Origin: Salinivirga cyanobacteriivorans | Lineage (GTDB): Bacteria; Bacteroidota; Bacteroidia; Bacteroidales; Salinivirgaceae | Direction: 5' to 3' | DNA length: 64,000 nucleotides | Assembly: GCF_001443605.1 (NCBI RefSeq) | Contig: NZ_CP013118.1 | Coordinates: 3,807,001 to 3,871,000 of the forward strand | In this document: positions 52,389 through 60,095 of the stretch, piece after piece | Layout: every line of letters starts with the position of its first letter | How positions within the stretch are numbered: position 1 is the first letter of the stretch | Made by a program: the position numbers and the translations under genes | The notes under the pieces: generated by a model | Databases searched by the model: none | What the model saw: only the letters and a program-made list of their open reading frames with translations | What the model was told of the DNA's origin: nothing

Positions 52389-54674
52389 ATGAAAAAATTA
52401 TCAAAATTTACGATTCGATTTCGGTGGCCTATCATCCTTTTTTTTCTGGCAATAAGCTTATTTACAGGCAGCCAAATTAAAAATGCCACCATGAACTCTG
52501 ACATGATGACCTATCTGCCCGATGATATGCCATCGCGTGTTAACAAACGAAAAGTAGAAGAACTTTTCGGTGGTACCGAAATGCTTATGCTTATTGTAAA
52601 ATCAGAAGACGTTATTAACTCATCAACCTTAAAAAGGGTTCATAAATTCTCCCGTGAGATGTCTCGTATAAAAGGTGTTGATAAGGTATTGTCTCTTTTC
52701 GACCTGAAGTATGTGCGCAATGAAGATGGTGCAATGATGGTTGACCCGGCTGTAAAGAAACTGCCTCGCACAGCGGAGGATATTAAGGAAATAAAATCCG
52801 ACCTCAAAAACAATGATATGGTTTACGGTAATGTTGTATCGAAAGATTTTACAACAACCGCCGTAATCGCTCTTTTAGAACCTGATGTATCTGATAAGGA
52901 AATGGTAGAAAAATTCCAACAACTAATTGACAGTATTCCCGGAGATGAAGAAGTAGTTATTGGAGGCACACCATTTTCACGAATGCACACCGCTAAAAAC
53001 ACCATGAAAGATTTAGGCAGGTTATTGCCTTTGGGCTTATTGATTATGTTGGTGTTTCTTTTCATTTGTTTTAAACAATTCAGAGGTGTTTGGCTGCCTT
53101 TTGTGGTTGTCCTTATGTCCATTTTTGTTTCTATGGGAATAATTCCTTTATTAGGATGGGAAATAACAGCTATCACCATTATTCTACCTGTTTTGCTTAT
53201 TGCTGTGGCAAATGATTATGGTATTCACATGTTCTCGAAATATCAGGAAGATAATGTTCCCGGTGAAATGCTTACAAGAAAACAGTTATCTGCCAGAATG
53301 TTGCAAAGTATGGGTAAACCTATTTTATTGGCAGGTTTCACAACAATTATTGGGTTATTATGTTTGAAAGGACACATATTAATACCTGCCGGGCAGATGG
53401 GTATTTTAGCTGCTATAGGTATTGCATTTGCATTGGCTACTAGTTTAGTATTTATTCCGGCTGTTAGTTCTCTATTGCCAAAAACAAAACCAATATTAAA
53501 ATCAAAAGATGCGCAACCAAAGAAATCAATTGTGATAAATCTTTTATCAGGCTTTGGAAAACTGGTTTCACGAAAACCCAAATTGGTTATTATCTTTTCT
53601 CTTTTATTTACAGCGTTGATTTCAATTGGCATTTCTAAAGTCGCAGTAAATACCGACCCGATTAACTTTTACGAAGAAGACCACCCTGTAAAATATTCTG
53701 CTGAACTTATCAATAAAGAACTGGGTGGCTTTTTCCCTTTATCCATTGTCTTTAACGGCGACATAAAAGACCCTGAGGTGTTGAGTGAGATTGATGAAAT
53801 AGAGAAACAAATTCAGCAAATACCTGAAGTTGGCAACACTACATCAATAGCAAGGGTAATACGCCAAATGTCAAGGGCTTTGAATGATAGTAACGATTGT
53901 GCTTATGACAAAATACCTGACACCTACAATGCCTCTGCCCAGTATTTTGAATTATACATGATGAGTGGTGAACCGGAAGATTTTGAAAAAATGGTGGATT
54001 TCAATTTTGAGCATGCCATGATTTTAGTTCGTCTAAATCAGTCAAGCACGCCGGTAATGCGAAAAGTAATAAAACAAATTAAGGAAATAACCTGTGATGA
54101 ACCTTATGTAGAATACATTGGCGGCGCATCCGATATTTTTTCAGAACTGGATATCAATGTTGTTCGTGGTCAGTTTATTTCATTGGGCTTGGCTCTTGCC
54201 GTAGTATTCATCATTTTACTAATCGTATTCCGTTCGTTCAAAGGAGCCTTTATTTCTATTCTCCCGTTGGTATTGTCTATGCTAATACTGTTTGGTCTAA
54301 TGGGATATTTAGGTGTTGAGTTAAACCTCACGACTGCACTTTTATCTTCAATAATGATTGGTGTAGGGATTGATTATACCATACATTTTATTTGGCGGTT
54401 AAAAGAAGAACGTGCAGCAGGAAATTCTTTTGAACAAGCAGCTATCAATACCTTAAAAACTACAGGCAGAGGCATTGTTTTTAACGCTTTATCGGTAATT
54501 ATTGGCTTTTCTGCACTTCTGTTCTCCAGCTTTATTCCGGTCAAGTTTTTCGGTTTTTTAGTAGTAGTATCCATATTTGCCTGCCTTGCCGGGGCATTAT
54601 TGCTTATTCCTGCAATATGTGTGCTTTTCAAACCAAAATTTCTTGAACCAAAAACAAATAATAACAACAACTAA
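52389..54674 (+). CDS. MMPL/RND-family exporter
   Basis: 761 aa. Twelve predicted helices in two homologous halves: helix 1 at about 12-30, large periplasmic loop, helices around 213-375, helix at about 400-418, second loop, helices around 605-750. The sterol-sensing-like/RND motifs include VANDYGIHMFSKYQ and GVGIDYTIHFIW with the membrane Asp residues of proton-driven transport. MMPL proteins move lipids such as hopanoids or surface lipids. No adaptor (MFP) gene is present; the LolA-like protein downstream may play that part. Starts 23 bp after the barrel gene. Confidence 0.9.
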   Translation: MKKLSKFTIRFRWPIILFFLAISLFTGSQIKNATMNSDMMTYLPDDMPSRVNKRKVEELFGGTEMLMLIVKSEDVINSSTLKRVHKFSREMSRIKGVDKVLSLFDLKYVRNEDGAMMVDPAVKKLPRTAEDIKEIKSDLKNNDMVYGNVVSKDFTTTAVIALLEPDVSDKEMVEKFQQLIDSIPGDEEVVIGGTPFSRMHTAKNTMKDLGRLLPLGLLIMLVFLFICFKQFRGVWLPFVVVLMSIFVSMGIIPLLGWEITAITIILPVLLIAVANDYGIHMFSKYQEDNVPGEMLTRKQLSARMLQSMGKPILLAGFTTIIGLLCLKGHILIPAGQMGILAAIGIAFALATSLVFIPAVSSLLPKTKPILKSKDAQPKKSIVINLLSGFGKLVSRKPKLVIIFSLLFTALISIGISKVAVNTDPINFYEEDHPVKYSAELINKELGGFFPLSIVFNGDIKDPEVLSEIDEIEKQIQQIPEVGNTTSIARVIRQMSRALNDSNDCAYDKIPDTYNASAQYFELYMMSGEPEDFEKMVDFNFEHAMILVRLNQSSTPVMRKVIKQIKEITCDEPYVEYIGGASDIFSELDINVVRGQFISLGLALAVVFIILLIVFRSFKGAFISILPLVLSMLILFGLMGYLGVELNLTTALLSSIMIGVGIDYTIHFIWRLKEERAAGNSFEQAAINTLKTTGRGIVFNALSVIIGFSALLFSSFIPVKFFGFLVVVSIFACLAGALLLIPAICVLFKPKFLEPKTNNNNN

Positions 54675-54685
54675 AAACTATAAAA

Positions 54686-55483
54686 ATGAAAACAATAAAG
54701 ATTATATTATTAGTAGTGACAACTTATGTCACATCAATGTCTGTTTATTCTCAAAGTAGTTTAACAGCAAAACAAATTCAGCAAAAATCCATTGAAGCAA
54801 CTCGTATCGAAGGCACTGAGGCAATCAGTAAAATGACTATCATTAATAAAAATGGTCAGCAGCGGGTGCGTGAAATGGCAGTTTTAACAAAACTTTTCGA
54901 TAATGGTAACACCGAAAAGAAACTTATTCGTTTTACTTCACCTGCCGATGTTAAAGGTATCGGTTTTTTAACCTACGATTATAATGTAAAAAACGATGAT
55001 AAATGGATTTACATGCCTGCATTAAGAAAAACCCGGCGTATTATCAGTTCAGAAAACGCCAAAAGTTTTATGGGTTCTGAATTTTCTTATGCCGATATGA
55101 CTTTGCCAAATATTAATGAATACACCTATTCATTATTGGGCGAAGAAACTATAAATAGTACTGCATGTTACAAAATCAAAATAATTCCTATTAACGATGA
55201 TGTGATGGATGCCAATGGTTTTTCAACAAAGGTATCCTACATCGGTAAAAGCGACTTTGTGCTACGCAAAGCTGTTTATTATGATTTATTTGACGAAAAA
55301 GAAAAAGTTATGGAATTTGAATCTATTGTTGAAGTTGATAAAACAAACCATAAATACAGGTTTAAAAAAGTTGTGATGACAAACCTGCAAAATGGCAGGA
55401 AATCCATTTCTGAAATCTTGCAAATTAAGTTTAACCCTTCTATTACTGATGAATATTTTACTACCAGGTATATTGAGAGATAA
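54686..55483 (+). CDS. LolA-like outer membrane lipoprotein-sorting protein
   Basis: 265 aa with a signal peptide ending VYSQ. The LolA_like fold (PF17131-type) is indicated by LLGEETINSTACYKIKIIP, DKWIYMPALRKTRRI and the SENAKSFMGSEFSYADM segment. Such proteins are regularly encoded beside MMPL exporters and are thought to carry the hydrophobic cargo across the periplasm. It begins 11 bp after the MMPL gene and is clearly in the same operon. Confidence 0.88.
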   Translation: MKTIKIILLVVTTYVTSMSVYSQSSLTAKQIQQKSIEATRIEGTEAISKMTIINKNGQQRVREMAVLTKLFDNGNTEKKLIRFTSPADVKGIGFLTYDYNVKNDDKWIYMPALRKTRRIISSENAKSFMGSEFSYADMTLPNINEYTYSLLGEETINSTACYKIKIIPINDDVMDANGFSTKVSYIGKSDFVLRKAVYYDLFDEKEKVMEFESIVEVDKTNHKYRFKKVVMTNLQNGRKSISEILQIKFNPSITDEYFTTRYIER

Positions 55484-55512
55484 TTATTAAAATTACTACA
55501 AACAATAGGAAA

Positions 55513-55962
55513 ATGAAAACAAATAAGATATTACCCCCAAGAGTATTTCAAATAGCCCTGTTAGTTATTGTTGTCATACATTTTTTAATACCTGTTCGGT
55601 TTATATATAATTCTCCTGTACGTTTTTTTGGTGTAATACCCATTGCTTATGGGGTTTACCTGAACATTTATTCCGACTGGCTGATAAAAAAATATAAGAC
55701 TACCATAAAGCCGTTCGAAAAGCCAACTTCATTAATCGAAAAAGGTACATTCAGTTATTCCAGAAATCCTATCTATTTAGGTATGGTGCTTATTGTTTTA
55801 GGCTGTTCCCTTTTGTCGGGCTCGGTATTGTCTTTTGTTGTACCGGTAGCATTTGCCTTTATTCTTCATTTTAAATACATTATTGTTGAAGAAGTTAATT
55901 TGGCAAGTCAATTCGGGGAAATTTACCTAAGTTATAAATCAAAAGTGCGTTGTTGGATATAA
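55513..55962 (+). CDS. ICMT/PEMT-family membrane methyltransferase
   Basis: 149 aa, four membrane helices. The isoprenylcysteine carboxyl methyltransferase signature is present: SRNPIYLGMVL and, at the end, EEVNLASQFGEIYLSYKSKVRCWI-type spacing (EE then FG, Y and the final W). It methylates a small membrane or lipid substrate with S-adenosylmethionine. In this operon it may modify the exported compound; that is a guess from position. Confidence 0.85.
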   Translation: MKTNKILPPRVFQIALLVIVVIHFLIPVRFIYNSPVRFFGVIPIAYGVYLNIYSDWLIKKYKTTIKPFEKPTSLIEKGTFSYSRNPIYLGMVLIVLGCSLLSGSVLSFVVPVAFAFILHFKYIIVEEVNLASQFGEIYLSYKSKVRCWI

Positions 55963-55973
55963 ATACAGGAATC

Positions 55974-56669
55974 ATGAAAAAAATAATTGCCTTGCTCATA
56001 TGCATGATTATTACTTTGCTATATCCTAAAATGGGTTATGAAATAGCAAGTACTTTTAGTCAGCAATTCGGAATTACCTGGAACTACATTCATCACTTGG
56101 TACAATTTGCTCTGGCCTTACTCACAATTCTTATATTTCTTAGAATCAGGAAAGATAAATCTATTTCAGATTTTGGATTCAACTTGAAAAATAGAAAGTG
56201 GTCATTAAAAACAGTTTTAAATTTCACTATTGGTTGGATTTTAATAACTACTATTTTTAACCTGATATTTACATTTAAGAATCATGTGTCATTTGAGACA
56301 AACGGCTTAAACATTTTTACATCGTTATTTTTCGATTTTATTATTACGCCGATTTCTGAGGAAACCTTGTTTCGGGGATTAATCTTCAGCCTTTTGTTGA
56401 TGTTTTTTCCTGGAAAATTACGAATTGGAAAATTTTCTGTTTCATATTCTGTGTTGCTTTCCACATTATTCTTTTCATTGGCACACATTGGAATTGATTA
56501 TCAAAATCTCACAATTATTTATATTGATTTCATACAACTTGTATTTACAATTGGCTTAGGAATATTTTATGCAATAATGCGAGAAAAATCACAAAGTTTG
56601 TTGGGACCAATGATTGCCCATGGCGTTTCTGACGGTGTGATTAAAACCGTTCAGCTCATTATACCTTAA
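55974..56669 (+). CDS. CPBP-family intramembrane glutamic endopeptidase
   Basis: 231 aa from the ATG at 55974, 11 bp after the ICMT stop; the frame is open further upstream to 55950. Rce1/CAAX-like protease with seven or eight helices: the EExxxR motif reads EETLFR (Glu129-Glu130), followed by SLAHIG (FxxxH) and AHGVSD (HxxxD/N). In eukaryotes ICMT and Rce1 process the same prenylated proteins, so their adjacency is suggestive; in bacteria CPBP proteins often give immunity or mature peptides. Confidence 0.87.
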   Translation: MKKIIALLICMIITLLYPKMGYEIASTFSQQFGITWNYIHHLVQFALALLTILIFLRIRKDKSISDFGFNLKNRKWSLKTVLNFTIGWILITTIFNLIFTFKNHVSFETNGLNIFTSLFFDFIITPISEETLFRGLIFSLLLMFFPGKLRIGKFSVSYSVLLSTLFFSLAHIGIDYQNLTIIYIDFIQLVFTIGLGIFYAIMREKSQSLLGPMIAHGVSDGVIKTVQLIIP

Positions 56670-56695
56670 ATATTGTTTTACCAATATTATTGTTT

Positions 56696-57076
56696 ATGTC
56701 AGATTCATACAAAATAGATATTGCGGGAGACTTTTATGTTAGAAAGTTTTATGGAGAAATTTATTTGAACACAATTCAGAATTCATGGATTGAGCTTATG
56801 GCTTTGGATAATTATTTAATGTATAAGGGATTTTTAACTGATTTTTGTGCCGCAAGAGTTATTATAACAAAGAATGATTTGGATGATATTATTTCGTTCT
56901 ACAAATCGAACTCCATATACTTGACAAATAAAAGAAACGCTGTTATTAGCCTTCAACCTAGCATGATTGCATTTATAATGCTTTTGAAAATGAATTTAAA
57001 TTGTCTTGACATCCGTTATTGTTTAAAACCTTTCTCAACTTATGAGGCTGCCCTTCATTGGTTGAAAAAACATTAA
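56696..57076 (+). CDS. STAS/SpoIIAA-like small protein
   Basis: 126 aa from the ATG at 56696 (a TTG at 56690 is also in frame). The pattern of short strands followed by YKGFLTDFCAARV and KRNAVISLQPS resembles STAS/SEC14-like proteins of Bacteroidota, but the similarity is weak. It has no signal or membrane segment. Located between the CPBP protease and the DUF6544-like gene with short gaps (26 bp and 4 bp), so it belongs to the operon. Confidence 0.55.
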   Translation: MSDSYKIDIAGDFYVRKFYGEIYLNTIQNSWIELMALDNYLMYKGFLTDFCAARVIITKNDLDDIISFYKSNSIYLTNKRNAVISLQPSMIAFIMLLKMNLNCLDIRYCLKPFSTYEAALHWLKKH

Positions 57077-57080
57077 TAAT

Positions 57081-57857
57081 ATGTACTTAAAAACAAATAT
57101 TCTTTTGTGTTTATTAATTATAATCTTCTGTCAAAGTGTATTTTCACAAATATGCGGTGAATATGATTCAATAAATAAAACAAATGCTATGGACAACCAG
57201 ATTGTAAACGATTTGCCAGAACCAGTCGTTAAATATTTTTCTTATGTTTTGCCTAATAAAGAAAAGAGGATTAGCGAAGTTTATTTAAAACATTCGGGCT
57301 TTTTTAAAACATCGTTGAAAAGTAAATGGATTAAAATAAAAGGTGAACAACACTTTTTAACTAAGCAACCTGAATTTAAATGGATTGGCAGAACCTTAAT
57401 GTTTAAAGCAGTTGACCAGTTTATAAACGGCAAAGGGTCATTAAAAGTTAGGTTGTTTTCCTTATTTCCTATTGTAAATGAACAAGGAAAACATGTTGAC
57501 GAGGCTGAATTACTCCGTTGGTTAGGTGAAAGCGTTTGGTTTCCCACTAATCTATTGCCATCAGAAAATTTAAAATGGTTGGCTATTGATTCCTCATCAG
57601 CAAAACTTACATATTCTTACAAAGGTTTGGAGGTATATTACATTGTCCGTTTTAACGAAAATGGTGAAATAATTCAATTAGAGACAGAGCGTTATATGGA
57701 AAAAGGCAGACTTGAAAAATGGATAGGAAAAGTCGCTGAATATAAAGAATTTAATGGTATAAAAATTCCGACACATATTGAAGCTATTTGGAAATTGAAC
57801 TCTGGAGATTTTAAATATGCCGATTTTTATGTTGATACAATTGAGTATGAATATTGA
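57081..57857 (+). CDS. DUF6544-like exported protein
   Basis: 258 aa with a signal peptide ending VFSQ. The layout (LPEPVVKYFSYVLP, HSGFFKT, GEQHFL, then LLRWLGESVWFPTNLLP) is that of DUF6544 proteins, which have no known activity. Last gene of the module 2 operon; hairpin D begins about 15 bp after its stop. Confidence 0.75.
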   Translation: MYLKTNILLCLLIIIFCQSVFSQICGEYDSINKTNAMDNQIVNDLPEPVVKYFSYVLPNKEKRISEVYLKHSGFFKTSLKSKWIKIKGEQHFLTKQPEFKWIGRTLMFKAVDQFINGKGSLKVRLFSLFPIVNEQGKHVDEAELLRWLGESVWFPTNLLPSENLKWLAIDSSSAKLTYSYKGLEVYYIVRFNENGEIIQLETERYMEKGRLEKWIGKVAEYKEFNGIKIPTHIEAIWKLNSGDFKYADFYVDTIEYEY

Positions 57858-57872
57858 TTCAGCCCACACAGC

Positions 57873-57930
57873 CAAGCACAATTACAATTCGCACAAGCTA
57901 ATACACGACCAAAAATTACAAAAGAGCTTG
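57873..57930. repeat. Hairpin repeat, copy D (diverged)
   Basis: 17-nt arms (57873-57889 and 57914-57930) with five mismatches, including A-A at the positions conserved in A-C; 24-nt loop CGCACAAGCTAATACACGAC and following bases clearly related to the other loops. A decayed member of the family, just after the last gene of module 2. Confidence 0.6.
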
Positions 57931-57960
57931 TCTGCCTGCCATTGCTTTTTTGCCGACCCT

Positions 57961-57976
57961 AAAAACTAATTTTTTC
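57961..57976 (-). repeat. Module 2 inverted repeat, right copy
   Basis: AAAAACTAATTTTTTC, perfect complement of 49740-49755, 30 bp outside hairpin D. Confidence 0.5.
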
Positions 57977-58052
57977 GGGAACAGCAGTGCTTCTATTGAA
58001 TGGATTAACGATTGTAATATATTGATAATTAACTAATAATGAATGAACACCA

Positions 58053-58187
58053 GCACCTAACAAAGTATATAAAACATTTGGCGAATAGTGCTAGTTTTAA
58101 AGCAGTTACATTTAATGTAAATTGTAGCGGTTTGACAGGTTTGCTCTCCGAAATGCCAAACGTTTCATATACATGGCCGTTAGAGCG
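58053..58187. repeat. attC-like palindrome E2 at the end of module 2
   Basis: R''-like GCACCTAAC (58053-58061; ACCTAAC fits RYYYAAC), left arm GTATATAAAACATTTGGC (58065-58082), centre with AGCGGTTTGACAG and GCTCTCCGAAA, right arm 58155-58172 (16 of 18 complementary), then CC and R'-like GTTAGAGCG (58179-58187). It shares its frame and central words with E1 at 49514-49649. Confidence 0.65.
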
Positions 58188-58433
58188 CATATCCCACAAA
58201 TCTCAAACTGTACACTCAAAATTTGACCTACAGCAATGCTTGTTGTATCATTGTTTAAGCGTTTTTTTAGATTTAAACTACACATAACATTTGAGCACGC
58301 AACAATATAATTACGTTTTAAAACACTTCATCAATAATATAAAAATGGAAAAATATTAATTTGTATTTGGTCTAAATTAAAATATAACAAGTTGAAATAC
58401 AAGGGATTCCAAGAACAGAAAAAAAAAAAATAC

Positions 58434-58466
58434 GTATTTCTACCCATTAGCTATGGGTGGAAATAC
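58434..58466 (+). promoter_or_regulatory. Operator-like palindrome upstream of the RiPP precursor
   Basis: GTATTTCTACCCAT (58434-58447) and its near complement ATGGGTGGAAATAC (58453-58466) pair in 13 of 14 positions around a 5-nt centre. It ends 14 bp before the -7 element TATGTTTG, covering the place of the -33 box. No regulator gene is adjacent. Confidence 0.55.
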
Positions 58467-58480
58467 TCAAAAATAGTTTG

Positions 58481-58488
58481 TATGTTTG
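58481..58488 (+). promoter_or_regulatory. -7 promoter element TATGTTTG of the RiPP locus
   Basis: Exact match to TAnnTTTG, 76 bp before the precursor start. No -33 TTTG at standard distance; the palindrome lies there instead, which suggests regulated transcription. Confidence 0.45.
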
Positions 58489-58564
58489 TTGTGCAATTCA
58501 AATGTTACGCACGGGCAGGAAGATTGCAAAAGGTAATTTTTTTATGAACTAAAATTTAATTATT

Positions 58565-58723
58565 ATGAAAGAGTTAAAATTAGAGGAACTTAGTGAAGTT
58601 CAAGGTGGATATATTACTTGGACTGGTGGTGAATTGTATGAACAACTAACAGGAACACAAGACATAGGTACATATGTTGACGGTTTCAATATGGGCACTG
58701 ATGGATATGAAGATGCTTATTAG
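58565..58723 (+). CDS. Grasp-with-spasm RiPP precursor peptide
   Basis: 52 aa, too short for standard gene callers. The leader MKELKLEELSEVQGG ends in the double-Gly typical of Bacteroidota RiPP precursors (LxxLxxVxGG). The probable core (residues 16-52) is Cys-free and rich in Thr (six), Tyr (five), Asp and Glu, which suits ATP-grasp-made side-chain ester or amide links between Thr and Asp/Glu. It lies 51 bp before the ATP-grasp gene. The bonding pattern cannot be predicted. Confidence 0.85.
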   Translation: MKELKLEELSEVQGGYITWTGGELYEQLTGTQDIGTYVDGFNMGTDGYEDAY

Positions 58724-58730
58724 TAACTTA

Positions 58731-58762
58731 CTGGAGGAGAGAAAGCTCTCCTCCAGCTTTTT
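58731..58762 (+). terminator. Strong hairpin terminator between precursor and maturation genes
   Basis: Perfect 11-bp stem CTGGAGGAGAG (58731-58741) with its complement at 58746-58756, loop AAAG, then C and T5. It starts 7 bp after the precursor stop codon. It probably limits read-through so that the precursor is made in excess of the enzymes. Confidence 0.85.
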
Positions 58763-58774
58763 GTATATTTTAAT

Positions 58775-59731
58775 ATGGTACTTATAATATCAATAGAACA
58801 AGATGAAGCAACCAATGATGTAATTAAATGGCTTCATAAAAAGGGAGAAACAGTAAGGCGAATAAATGTGGAAGATGAGATTGATGAATTAAGTATTACT
58901 ATCAATCGTACAATCTTAAGATACAAAACCGTTATTGGGGCCTATGTAGAAATTAATTTAGATAAAGTTAGTGCTTTTTGGTACAGAAGAGGAAATTGGC
59001 CGTTCAGGGAATTAGTAAAACATAATGATGATTGGAAAGTTTACGATAATACGGGGCGATTTATAAAAAGTGAAAATGATACGCTCCGAAAATACTTGCA
59101 TTCATATCCTTTTCCAAAGAAACTGGGAGACTATTACAAAAAAGATGCGCATAAACTTCTTACGCTAAAAATCGCGAAAGAGGTTGGGTTTGCAATTCCT
59201 GAGTTTTTGGTAACTAATAATGTTAATGAATTGAATTCCTTTGTAGAATCTCAAAAGCAAGTAATAACAAAGGTTTTGGCAATTCCCATTAGTTTGTACA
59301 TGCCAAAACAATGGCTGCCAATGTATACAACTGAAGTTAATTCGAAAGATGTTGTTAAAAACATTGGCATTTCATATTTACAAAATAAAATAAATAAAAA
59401 ATATGAGCTAAGAATTTTTCACCTTAATCCAGATTTTTATACGGCAGCTATTTTCTCGCAGTCCAATAATCGAACCATAACCGATTACCGTAAATACGAC
59501 TACGATAGGCCCAACAGAATGGTGCCTTTTAATCTTCCGAAAAGTGTGGTTGAGAAGTTAAAAGAATTAGTGAAGAAACTTGAATTAGAAACATGTTCTA
59601 TCGATATCATTGTTGATGATAATGATAATTATATTTTTTTAGAAGTAAATCCAATTGGCCAATTTGGTGATATCTCCTACAATTGTAATTACTATTTAGA
59701 AAATAAAATTGCAAATTATTTGTCATTATGA
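58775..59731 (+). CDS. gwsG: Grasp-with-spasm ATP-grasp peptide maturase
   Basis: 318 aa. ATP-grasp ligase of the graspetide (omega-ester-containing peptide) type. The N-terminal part has the RxR-like AFWYRRGNW segment (about 68-76) seen in these maturases; the ATP-grasp domain (about 130-318) has ITKVL, KYELRIFHLN, and the metal-binding EVNPIGQFGD near the C-terminus. It should activate Asp/Glu side chains of the precursor for macrocyclisation. The next gene overlaps its stop (ATGA). Confidence 0.9.
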   Translation: MVLIISIEQDEATNDVIKWLHKKGETVRRINVEDEIDELSITINRTILRYKTVIGAYVEINLDKVSAFWYRRGNWPFRELVKHNDDWKVYDNTGRFIKSENDTLRKYLHSYPFPKKLGDYYKKDAHKLLTLKIAKEVGFAIPEFLVTNNVNELNSFVESQKQVITKVLAIPISLYMPKQWLPMYTTEVNSKDVVKNIGISYLQNKINKKYELRIFHLNPDFYTAAIFSQSNNRTITDYRKYDYDRPNRMVPFNLPKSVVEKLKELVKKLELETCSIDIIVDDNDNYIFLEVNPIGQFGDISYNCNYYLENKIANYLSL

Positions 59732-59925
59732 AAAAAACAAACTACACCCAGATTTTTGAGGAAATGAAAACAAGTCAAAAGGATCTTCTACCTTTAATTT
59801 TAGTGATGAATAATTTCATTAATATTTCAAAACGAAGTTTGCAATTAGCTCAAAACAGAGTCTATGACTCTGAAATTGGCTGTCGATACGTATTACGCAA
59901 AAGAGCAAACAAACTACTATTTTAA
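59728..59925 (+). CDS. 65-aa small protein of the RiPP locus
   Basis: Translationally coupled to the ATP-grasp gene (ATGA overlap) and 5 bp before the SPASM gene, so it is a true gene. Helical and Lys/Arg-rich, no signal peptide, one Cys. I do not recognise the family. It could be a leader-binding helper or a second, non-GG substrate; neither is shown by the sequence. Confidence 0.65.
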   Translation: MKKTNYTQIFEEMKTSQKDLLPLILVMNNFINISKRSLQLAQNRVYDSEIGCRYVLRKRANKLLF

Positions 59926-60087
59926 AAACTATGGGTAAATATGTAAAACTCTTCGCAAATTGCGTTCCGGTAAAGGGCAGGCAAAAAGCATTAATTTATG
60001 ATCTGCAAAGAGAAAAACTGCATGCTATTCCTCTATCGTTCTATGAGCTTATTGGTTATTTTGAAAAATACCCAATCGAAGAAATAT

Positions 60088-60095
60088 ATAATGAA
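60088..60095 (+). repeat. Target-site duplication of IS copy 2, left
   Basis: ATAATGAA, repeated at 61493-61500 on the far side of the element. 7 or 8 bp depending on which base is assigned to the IS end. Confidence 0.7.

Larger units (their letters stand above)
49642..58179 (+). mobile_element. Candidate giant attC-like cassette 2 (export module)
   Basis: About 8.5 kb from the R'-like box at 49641 to the end of palindrome E2. Same internal order as cassette 1: inverted repeat (49740), hairpin B, AraC-headed operon, hairpin D, inverted repeat (57961), attC-like site. Its R'-like GTTAGCTGC matches the complement of the E2 R''-like box in 8 of 9 bases. Mobility is inferred only from structure. 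Confidence 0.45.
58188..58564. other. AT-rich leader region of the RiPP locus
   Basis: About 375 bp without a gene. It contains the 14-bp palindrome at 58434-58466 and a -7 element at 58481-58488. The longest reading frame nearby (58039-58287) runs through palindrome E2 and is not credible. Confidence 0.5.

Noticed and set aside
58039-58287. 82-aa reading frame
   Set aside because: It runs through palindrome E2, has no coding character, and its start lies inside the repeat region.
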